From CAWBJP01 sp044867425 (GTDB lineage: Bacteria; Actinomycetota; Acidimicrobiia; IMCC26256; BP-133): a stretch of 64,000 bases of DNA. Below the pieces are notes generated by a model. The model saw only the letters and a list, made by a program, of their open reading frames with translations. It made no database searches and was not told where the DNA came from. The stretch spans positions 1 to 64,000 of the forward strand of contig JBIOUX010000115.1 in assembly GCA_044867425.1 (NCBI GenBank), read 5' to 3'. Position numbers and translations under genes: made by a program. Numbering within the stretch: position 1 is the stretch's first letter; the number at the start of each line of letters is the position of its first letter. Shown piece after piece: positions 15,631 to 21,546 of this stretch.

Positions 15631-16335
15631 GTGGCCGCCCTGGTGGCGGCCACCAGCGCGTTCGGGTGTGGCGGCGACCGTGAGGGGGAGACGGCCCGGC
15701 CGACGACGACGACCGCCGCCGCCCCGGTCGAGGACACCTTTCCCGGGGTGTGGCCCTACACCACGGCGGCCGAGGCCGATGGCTACACCCGGGGCGTGGT
15801 GGACGAGACCTACCTCGATCCCGTCCGCACCGCCCGGGAGTTCATGCGGGTCTACATCGGGATGGAGGCGCCGGTGGCGGGTGAGTACCGGGCCGGCGAC
15901 GCCCAGAGCGGCGAGGTCGAGGTGCGGCCCACGGCGGGGAGCCGGTTCGTGACCACCGTCTCCGTCCGGCGGGTGTCCGGCGAGGGGTCCCCCTGGGTGG
16001 TGGTCTCGGCCGCCGCGGCAATGGTGAAGCTCGTCACCCCGGTCGCTCTGGAAGGCATCCGTTCCCCGGTCACCGTGTCCGGGGAGTCGTCCGCCTACGA
16101 GGGCAACGTGGTGGTGCAGGTCAAAGAGGACGGGATGGGCCCGGGCCAGTTCCTCGGCCAGGAGGCCCTGACGGGGGGCTCCGGCTCCGATTTCGAGCCG
16201 TACTCCGGCCCGGTCACGTTCCCGGCCCCCACCAGGACGGCCGGGGCGGTGGTCGTCCTCACCTACTCGGCGGAAGACGACTCGGTGCAGCAGGCCAGCG
16301 TCGTCCGGGTCCGCTTCGAGCGCACCGCCACCTGA
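15631..16335 (+). CDS. Lipoprotein with a Gmad2 (Ig-like) domain
   Basis: An exported protein whose N-terminus contains a lipobox ending SAFGCGG, a Thr/Ala-rich linker, a central region of unknown fold and a C-terminal Gmad2 domain (VALEGIRSPVTVSGESSAYE, then VVLTYSAEDDSVQQASVVRV). Gmad2 is known from spore-germination and wall-associated proteins. GTG at 15631 is the first ordinary start but leaves a very short signal without basic residues. Reading 10 codons further up, from a CTG at 15601 that overlaps the sigma-factor stop, gives RRFSLSLVAALVAATSAFGC, a much better lipoprotein signal. It probably shares the sigma-factor transcript. Confidence 0.8.
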   Translation: MAALVAATSAFGCGGDREGETARPTTTTAAAPVEDTFPGVWPYTTAAEADGYTRGVVDETYLDPVRTAREFMRVYIGMEAPVAGEYRAGDAQSGEVEVRPTAGSRFVTTVSVRRVSGEGSPWVVVSAAAAMVKLVTPVALEGIRSPVTVSGESSAYEGNVVVQVKEDGMGPGQFLGQEALTGGSGSDFEPYSGPVTFPAPTRTAGAVVVLTYSAEDDSVQQASVVRVRFERTAT

Positions 16336-16379
16336 GGGCTGGCTCCGCCTGAGCGGCTGAGCCGTGCTATCAATCCCCC

Positions 16380-16471
16380 GGAGGTGAACGGGCGCCTGGT
16401 GGGCCCCCTCGTCTTCAAAACGAGTGGGACGGGTGATCCCCGTCCGGTGGGTTCGATTCCTGCCACCTCCG
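16380..16471 (+). tRNA. selC: tRNA-Sec (anticodon UCA)
   Basis: A 92-nt selenocysteine tRNA. The acceptor stem is GGAGGTG with CACCTCC and discriminator G. The anticodon stem CTCGT/ACGAG (16408-16412, 16420-16424) encloses loop CTTCAAA with anticodon TCA at 16415-16417. A long variable arm has a perfect 7-bp stem GGACGGG/CCCGTCC (16427-16433, 16439-16445). The T arm has stem GTGGG/CCTGC and loop TTCGATT. The UCA anticodon and long variable arm identify tRNA-Sec. An eighth acceptor pair, usual in bacteria, would be an A-C mismatch. No CCA is encoded. A possible -10 TGCTAT ends 9 nt upstream. Confidence 0.93.
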
Positions 16472-16499
16472 CGTTGACCCCCGACCAAGGAGGATGTCT

Positions 16500-16574
16500 G
16501 TGAAGAAGCTCCTGCTCCTGGTGATCGTCCTCGCTCTCGGCGCCGTGGTGGCCAAGAAGAAGCTGACCGCCTAA
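16500..16574 (+). CDS. 24-residue single-pass membrane peptide
   Basis: A very short gene with a perfect Shine-Dalgarno AAGGAGG at 16487-16493, six bases before GTG at 16500. The peptide begins MKKLLLLVIVLALGAVV and ends AKKKLTA: one hydrophobic helix flanked by lysines, inner-membrane-like. The start resembles DLW-39 family miniproteins of actinobacteria, but the usual acidic C-terminus is missing. ATG at 16494 is in frame but abuts the SD. It follows the tRNA-Sec by 28 bp and converges on the desulfhydrase gene. Confidence 0.65.
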   Translation: MKKLLLLVIVLALGAVVAKKKLTA

Positions 16575-16580
16575 CGCCCC

Positions 16581-17552
16581 TCACTCGCCGGTGAGCCAGG
16601 CCCCGTAGCCCTCGGCAAAGTGGGCCGGGGCCCCGCCGGTGTGCCAGAACACCACCTTGTCTCCGGGCCCGAACCTCCCCTCGCGGGCCCAGCCGATGAG
16701 GCCGGCCATCGCCTTGCCCGTGTACACGGGGTCCAGGATCAGGCCCTCGGTGCGGGCTGCGGCCCGGATGGCCTCCTTGGCCTCCGGGGTCGGCGCGCCG
16801 TAACCGGCCCCGAAGCGACCGTGGTCGATGACCAGCTCGCCCGCCGGTTCCCCCCGTCCGGCGACCCGGGCCGCGGCGGTGGCCAGGGCGGGGACCACCG
16901 TGTCGAGGTCGGGCCGGGTGCCGACGTCCACGCCCAGCACCCGGGTGCGGGCACTGAGGCCGGCGAGAAGGCCGGCATGGGTCCCGCCCGAGCCGTCGGC
17001 CACCACCACCCAGTCCGGCGGCTCGTCGAGCTGGCCGAGGAGCTCGCCGGCGGCTTCCAGGTAAGCCCGCACTCCCGTCACCGAGGCGCCGCCGATGGGA
17101 ATGGCATAGGGCCGCAAGCCGTCCGCCTCCAGGCCGGCGGCCAGATCGGTGATGGCGGTCTCGGCGGCGTAGTAGTCCCGGGTGCCGGTGAAGTGCAGCT
17201 GGGCGCCCAGGAGGCGGGCGAGCAGGAGGTTTCCCGTCGCCGCCTCGGGGTCCTGGGCGGCGTGGCCGGCCACGGCCAGGTGGCACCGCAGGCCCAGCCG
17301 GTTGGCGGCCGCCGCCGTCATCCGGGCGTGGTTGGACTGGCTGCCACCCCCGGTGACCAGGACATTTGCGCCGGCGGCGAGGGCCTCGGCGCACAGGAAC
17401 TCGAGCTTGCGGGCCTTGTTCCCGCCCAGGGCGAGGCCGGTCAGGTCGTCCCGCTTGACCAGGAGCCGGGGTCCGCCGAGCCACTCCGAAAGCCGGTCGA
17501 GCGGCTCGACCGGGGTAGGGAGGTGGGCCAGGCCCAGCGGCACGCCAGCCAT
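16581..17552 (-). CDS. PLP-dependent D-cysteine desulfhydrase / ACC deaminase family enzyme
   Basis: A fold-type II PLP enzyme of 323 residues. The Schiff-base lysine lies in LGGNKARKLEFL, the phosphate-binding stretch is GGGSQSNHARMTAAAA, and VVADGSGGTHAGLLAGL is the second PLP-phosphate loop. D-cysteine desulfhydrase releases pyruvate, ammonia and sulfide; ACC deaminase is the close relative. Which one applies cannot be settled by eye. ATG at 17552 gives the normal N-terminus (PLGLAHLPTPVEPL); a GTG at 17582 is in frame but adds only loop sequence. It converges on the small peptide gene 6 bp away. Confidence 0.83.
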   Translation of the reverse strand: MAGVPLGLAHLPTPVEPLDRLSEWLGGPRLLVKRDDLTGLALGGNKARKLEFLCAEALAAGANVLVTGGGSQSNHARMTAAAANRLGLRCHLAVAGHAAQDPEAATGNLLLARLLGAQLHFTGTRDYYAAETAITDLAAGLEADGLRPYAIPIGGASVTGVRAYLEAAGELLGQLDEPPDWVVVADGSGGTHAGLLAGLSARTRVLGVDVGTRPDLDTVVPALATAAARVAGRGEPAGELVIDHGRFGAGYGAPTPEAKEAIRAAARTEGLILDPVYTGKAMAGLIGWAREGRFGPGDKVVFWHTGGAPAHFAEGYGAWLTGE

Positions 17553-17718
17553 TGTGGCGGCTGGCGGCACCCCCGGGATCACCGGCCCGATGCCCGTGGG
17601 TGAAATTCGCTTGCCGCCGGCCCGCCGGGGCCGTTACCGTCCTCGCCGCTTCCCCCCTCCTTCCCCCATCCCGGTCTGATGGCGCCCTGTGGGGCGCGCC
17701 CGAGAAGGGGGAAATCCC

Positions 17719-18465
17719 TTGCTCTTCGCCCTGTGGTCTCCCAAGGGCGGCTCCGGCACATCCGTCGTGTGCGCCGCCCTCGCCTCGTTCCTGGCCCAGG
17801 AGGAGCCCGTGCTCCTCGTCGACCTGGCCGGGGACCTGCCCGCCGTGGCCGGCCTGGCGCCCAGTTGGGTCAACCCGCCGCGCTCCGGACGGTTCCCGTC
17901 CCTCCTCCAGTGGCTGGCCGGCGGGCCGGCGGCACCCAGCGACGCGCTCGACGCTCTCATCCATCCCCTGAGCGAGCGTCTCGGCCTGGTGCCTCTGGGT
18001 GCCGGGGGGCCGCCGATGCCCGAGCTCCTCCCGGAGTCGGGGGCCGCCCTGGCCGCCGCCCTGGGGGGCGGACCGACGGTGGTGGCCGACGCCGGGCGGG
18101 CCGAGCACCCGGTGCAACGGGCTGTGGTCGAGGTGGCGGACGCGTCGGCCGTGGTGGTCCGGTGCTGCTACCTGGCCCTGCGGCGAGCGGTGGATGACCC
18201 GCTGACGGCTCGCGCCCTGGGGGCGGTGGTCGTCGAGGAACCCGGCCGCTCGCTCGAGCCGGCCGACGTGGCCGAGGTCCTGGGCTGTCCCGTCCTGGCC
18301 ACCATTCCGGTGGTCCCGGCGGTGTCCCGGGCGGTAGACGCCGGGCTGCTCGTCCAGCGGCCACCGAAGCCGTTGTTCCCGCCGCTGCGGTCCCTGGCCC
18401 AGGCTCTGCGCCAACCCGACCGGTGGCCGGACGCCCAGCCCGGAGGGCCCGGATGGGCGGCGTGA
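17719..18465 (+). CDS. Tad pilus CpaE/Ssd-like MinD-family ATPase
   Basis: First gene of the Tad operon, 248 residues. The N-terminal deviant Walker A is SPKGGSGTSVVCAALASFLA, followed by VLLVDLAGDLPAV, as in CpaE/TadZ/Ssd proteins that localise the pilus machine at the pole or septum. The C-terminal half keeps the fold but motifs are weak. TTG at 17719 is chosen because AAGGGGG lies seven bases upstream and the protein then begins directly with the first beta strand. It overlaps the CpaF gene by 13 bp. The order matches Mycobacterium Rv3660c-Rv3654c. Confidence 0.85.
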   Translation: MLFALWSPKGGSGTSVVCAALASFLAQEEPVLLVDLAGDLPAVAGLAPSWVNPPRSGRFPSLLQWLAGGPAAPSDALDALIHPLSERLGLVPLGAGGPPMPELLPESGAALAAALGGGPTVVADAGRAEHPVQRAVVEVADASAVVVRCCYLALRRAVDDPLTARALGAVVVEEPGRSLEPADVAEVLGCPVLATIPVVPAVSRAVDAGLLVQRPPKPLFPPLRSLAQALRQPDRWPDAQPGGPGWAA

Positions 18466-19445
18466 CCCTCGATCTGGGGCCGCTGGGGCCCGTCCTGGCC
18501 GACGCCTCCGTGACCGAGGTGCTCCTCAACGGCCCCGGGCGGGGTTGGGTGGAGCGGGCGGGGCGACTCGAGCCTCTCGGGGTCGACCTCGACGAGGACG
18601 GGCTGCGCCGGCTGGTGGAACGGGTCATCGGGCCGCTCGGGCTGCGCCTTGACCCGGGCTCGCCCATCCTCGACGCCCGCCTGCCCGACGGCTCCCGCCT
18701 GCATGCCGTGACCGCCCCGGTGGCCCTGGACGGCACTTGCGTGACCATCCGGCGCTTCCGCCCTGAGCCCTACCCCCTCGCCGCATTCGGTGCCGACTCC
18801 CACCTCGAGTGCCTCCTCCAATGGGCGGTGTCGGCCGGCTGGAACCTGCTGGTGGCCGGGGGCACGGGGGCGGGCAAGACAGCCCTCCTCAACAGCCTGT
18901 CGGAGGCGGTGGCGCCGGGGGAGCGGATCGTCACCGTGGAGGAGACCGCCGAGCTGCGTCTCGCCGGCGGCCACGTGGTGCGGCTGGAGGCCCGCCCGGC
19001 CAACGCCGAGGGCGCCGGCGCCGTACCGGTCCGGGACCTGGTGCGGGCCGCTTTGCGGCTGCGGCCCGATCGCCTGGTGGTCGGCGAGGTGAGGGGCGCC
19101 GAAGCCTTCGATCTGGTCCAGGCCCTCAACACCGGTCACGACGGCTCGTTCTCCACCATTCACGCCAACGGCTGCCGGGAAGCCCTGACCCGCCTGGAAT
19201 CGCTCGTGCTCCTGGCCGGCACCGGCCTCCCGCTCGCCGCCACCCGGGCCCAGGTCGCCGCCTGTATCGACGCCGTCGTCCATGTCGCCCGCCGGCCGGG
19301 CGGAGACAGGCGCATCCAGGCCATGGCCGAGGTGGACGGCGACGGTGCCGGTGTCCGTGTCCTCTATCCCGGTGCCCGGATCCGGCCGCGTCGCCCGGCC
19401 CGGCGGCCCGGAGCGGCGTCCCTGACCGGGGACTGGCTCCCGTGA
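18453..19445 (+). CDS. cpaF: Tad pilus assembly ATPase CpaF/TadA
   Basis: The secretion ATPase that powers pilus assembly, 330 residues. Walker A is AGGTGAGKTALLNSL, followed by the Asp box around VTVEETAELRL, Walker B around RPDRLVVGEVRGAEAFDL, and the His box TGHDGSFSTIHANGCREAL. ATG at 18453 has GGAGGG five bases upstream. The N-terminal domain is shorter than in gram-negative CpaF, as is usual in actinobacteria. Overlaps with both neighbours indicate one polycistron. Confidence 0.93.
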   Translation: MGGVTLDLGPLGPVLADASVTEVLLNGPGRGWVERAGRLEPLGVDLDEDGLRRLVERVIGPLGLRLDPGSPILDARLPDGSRLHAVTAPVALDGTCVTIRRFRPEPYPLAAFGADSHLECLLQWAVSAGWNLLVAGGTGAGKTALLNSLSEAVAPGERIVTVEETAELRLAGGHVVRLEARPANAEGAGAVPVRDLVRAALRLRPDRLVVGEVRGAEAFDLVQALNTGHDGSFSTIHANGCREALTRLESLVLLAGTGLPLAATRAQVAACIDAVVHVARRPGGDRRIQAMAEVDGDGAGVRVLYPGARIRPRRPARRPGAASLTGDWLP

Positions 19446-19978
19446 GGCCGGCGGAACTGACCCACCCGGCTGCGCTCGACCGGCTGGCCGCCCACCTGCG
19501 TGCTGGAGGGACGGTGCTGGCCGGCGTGCGGGAGCTCGCCGGCGACCACGGGCCGCTGGCGGCCGACCTGGGTGGCGTCGTGGCCCGGGTCGACGCCGGC
19601 TCCACCCTCCTCGACGCCCTTGCCCAGTGGCGGGCGGAGCATCCCGGAACCCCGGAGGGGGTGCTGGCGGGGGCCCTGGAGGTGTCCCTCATCGCCGGGG
19701 GCGGTGTGGCCGGAGCCCTGGAAGGGCTGGCGGCCGGGTTGCGGGACAGCCTCGAAGGCGTCCGGGAGGTCCGGTCCCAGTCGGCCCAGGCCCGGCTGTC
19801 CGCCGCCGTGGTGGGCCTGGCGCCGGCCGGCGCCCTGGGCCTGTCGCTGCTGGGCGACCGCCGGGTGGCCGGCGCCCTGGTGGGCACGGCCACCGGCTGG
19901 GCGTGCCTCCTCACCGGCCTCGGCCTGGAAGCGCTGGCCGCAGCATGGATGCGGCGCATCCTGCGCTCGGCGGCATGA
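19442..19978 (+). CDS. tadB: Tad pilus inner-membrane platform protein TadB (short)
   Basis: 178 residues with a type II secretion F domain (LRAGGTVLAGVRELAGDHGP, then SLIAGGGVAGALEGLAAGLR) and two C-terminal hydrophobic helices (SAAVVGLAPAGALGLSLLG; VGTATGWACLLTGLGLEAL). Classical TadB is about 300 residues with N-terminal membrane helices that are missing here, as in other actinobacterial versions. GTG at 19442 overlaps the cpaF stop by 4 bp. Confidence 0.85.
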   Translation: MRPAELTHPAALDRLAAHLRAGGTVLAGVRELAGDHGPLAADLGGVVARVDAGSTLLDALAQWRAEHPGTPEGVLAGALEVSLIAGGGVAGALEGLAAGLRDSLEGVREVRSQSAQARLSAAVVGLAPAGALGLSLLGDRRVAGALVGTATGWACLLTGLGLEALAAAWMRRILRSAA

Positions 19979-20460
19979 CCGGCCTCCGGGCCCGATGGGT
20001 ACGGGAGCGGCGCCGGCGGCGGGAGGCGGCCGCCCTCCGGGCCGAGGTCCCCCTGGCCGCCGACCTGCTGGCCATGGCCCTGGGCGCCGGGCTCACGCCC
20101 TACCTGGCCCTGGACGTGGTGGCCCGCTGCGGCCCGCCCCGGGTCGGTCGCCGGCTGGCGGGCGTCTTGGCCGCCCGGGAGCGTCGCCGCCTGGTCGAGG
20201 CTCTGGAAGCGGAAGCAGGCTCCTGCCCCCCGCTGGCGGGGGTACTGCGGGTGCTGGCCGCCTGCGAACGCCTCGGTGCCCCCGCCGCTCCGGCGCTTTC
20301 CCGCCTGGCCGTCGAAGGCCGGGCTCAGGCCCGCCAGGAGGCCATGGCCCGGGCCCGCCGGGTGCCCATCCGGCTCATCTTCCCCCTCGTGTTCCTTGTG
20401 CTGCCGGCCTTCGTGGTGCTGACCGTGGCGCCCGTGCTCTTGGCCGGCTTCGCCCGCTGA
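19975..20460 (+). CDS. tadC: Tad pilus platform protein TadC (short)
   Basis: 161 residues. A basic N-terminus (RARWVRERRRRREAAALRA) leads into a T2SF-type helical domain (LAADLLAMALGAGLTPYLAL) and a C-terminal membrane helix (LIFPLVFLVLPAFVVLTVAP). It is the second platform subunit after TadB and, like it, shorter than proteobacterial homologues. ATG at 19975 overlaps the tadB stop by 4 bp. Confidence 0.83.
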   Translation: MTGLRARWVRERRRRREAAALRAEVPLAADLLAMALGAGLTPYLALDVVARCGPPRVGRRLAGVLAARERRRLVEALEAEAGSCPPLAGVLRVLAACERLGAPAAPALSRLAVEGRAQARQEAMARARRVPIRLIFPLVFLVLPAFVVLTVAPVLLAGFAR

Positions 20461-20492
20461 CCCACAAAGCGCTGACCCTCAAAGGAGGCTCC

Positions 20493-20675
20493 ATGTCGTC
20501 TCTCCCTCCGTCCCGGTGGCGTTCCGAAGCCGCCCAGACCACCGCCGAGTACGCCCTCGTGATCCTGGCGGCCGCCGCCGTGGCCGCCCTGCTCATCGCC
20601 TGGGCCACCCGGACCGGCGCGGTCGACCGGCTCTTCGACGCCGTGGTCGACCGCGTCCTGCAATCCGCCGGATGA
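20493..20675 (+). CDS. Flp-type pilin (DUF4244)
   Basis: A 60-residue probable major pilin. A hydrophilic leader (MSSLPPSRWRSEAAQ) precedes TTAEYALVILAAAAVAALLI, the type IV/Flp pilin hallmark with Glu five residues after the probable cut and a long hydrophobic helix. The leader would need a prepilin peptidase, and none is in the window. It has the strongest Shine-Dalgarno of the operon (AAAGGAGG, 20481-20488) and a 32-bp gap before it, consistent with higher synthesis than the assembly proteins. Confidence 0.88.
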   Translation: MSSLPPSRWRSEAAQTTAEYALVILAAAAVAALLIAWATRTGAVDRLFDAVVDRVLQSAG

Positions 20676-21037
20676 AGGGGATCCTCGGTGAGAGGGGACA
20701 AGCCACGGCCGAGCTGGCCATGACCATCCCCTTCCTCGCCGTCCTCGGGCTCCTGCTCGTCTCGGGGTCGCTGGTGGGACGGGATCAGCTGGTCGTCGTC
20801 CATGCCGCCCGGGAGGCGGCCCGGGCCGCCAGCGTGGATCCCGACCCGGCGGCGGCCCGGGAGGCGGCCCGGCTGGTTCTCCCCGGTGCCGCCGTGGTTG
20901 TCGGTGCCCGGCCGGCGCCGGGCCGGCCGGTGGCCGTCACCGTCTCCTATCGCAGCCCCACCGACCTGCCGCTGGTGGGGCCGCTCCTGCCCGACCCGTT
21001 GCTCTCCGCCCGGGCCGTCATGCGGGTGGAGCGGTGA
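20672..21037 (+). CDS. tadE: TadE-like pseudopilin
   Basis: 121 residues starting MKGILGERGQATAELAMTIP, with the TadE hallmark Glu in a hydrophobic N-terminal helix (FLAVLGLLLVSGSLVG). An Ala/Arg-rich helix and a beta-rich C-terminus follow, as in minor pilins. ATG at 20672 overlaps the pilin stop by 4 bp. Confidence 0.87.
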   Translation: MKGILGERGQATAELAMTIPFLAVLGLLLVSGSLVGRDQLVVVHAAREAARAASVDPDPAAAREAARLVLPGAAVVVGARPAPGRPVAVTVSYRSPTDLPLVGPLLPDPLLSARAVMRVER

Positions 21038-21402
21038 AGCCCTCGAGCAACAACGGATCCGCTGTGGTGGCGGTGTGCGTCCTGGTCGCCCTCACCGCCG
21101 CCCTGGGGCTCGGCCTGGGTCGCCTGGCGGCGGCCACGGTCAGCCGGGCCCGGGCTGAGACGGCCGCCGACGCCGCCGCGCTGGCCGCAGCCATGGACCT
21201 GGCGGCGGGCAGGAGTGGGGCGGTGGCGCGGCGAACTGCGGAAACGACGGCCGGCGCCAACGGGGCCAGGCTGATCCGGTGCGACTGCCGGCCCGGGCAC
21301 CGCTCGGTGCGGGTGGTCGTGGCCATGTCCCGCCTCCCCTCCTTTCTTCGGGGAGCGAGGGCCGTCTCCCGGGCCGAGCTACATCCCGAATGTCCTGGTT
21401 GA
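21034..21402 (+). CDS. TadG-like / Rv3654c-like protein
   Basis: 122 residues, the last Tad-operon gene. One N-terminal hydrophobic segment (GSAVVAVCVLVALTAALGLG) is followed by RARAETAADAAALAAAMDLA, the stretch shared by the actinobacterial helicase/secretion-neighbourhood TadE-like family. The C-terminus has a Cys pair (CDCRPG). GTG at 21034 overlaps the tadE stop by 4 bp. No obvious terminator follows in the next 100 bp. Confidence 0.8.
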   Translation: MKPSSNNGSAVVAVCVLVALTAALGLGLGRLAAATVSRARAETAADAAALAAAMDLAAGRSGAVARRTAETTAGANGARLIRCDCRPGHRSVRVVVAMSRLPSFLRGARAVSRAELHPECPG

Positions 21403-21510
21403 TACCGGGTTCGGCAGCAGGAATCGGCTTCGCGGAGGGCGAACAAGGACCGTGCGAGCTCGCAGTGGCGCCGGAGGCTCGCGATTTACCGGCATGTCAT
21501 GCATAGCGGG

Positions 21511-21525
21511 TCCCGGCTACCGGGA
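21511..21525 (+). promoter_or_regulatory. Short hairpin upstream of the first LPRTG gene
   Basis: TCCCGG-CTA-CCGGGA forms a perfect 6-bp stem with a 3-nt loop, ending 21 nt before the ATG at 21547 and just ahead of the purine-rich Shine-Dalgarno region (AAGGAGACAAGGAG). A hairpin of different sequence lies at nearly the same distance before the second LPRTG gene, which suggests a leader element affecting mRNA stability or translation. Confidence 0.5.
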
Positions 21526-21546
21526 TTGGAAGGAGACAAGGAGAAG

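Noticed and set aside
16581..17552. Selenoprotein candidates next to tRNA-Sec
   Set aside because: The neighbouring genes have intact frames of normal family length with no in-frame TGA that would extend a known domain.
15049..18414. Minus-strand open frame of more than 1,100 codons
   Set aside because: It reads antisense through the sigma factor, lipoprotein, tRNA-Sec, micropeptide and the start of the Tad operon. The translation is Arg/Pro/Gly-rich with no domain, a typical artefact of high GC where stop codons are rare.
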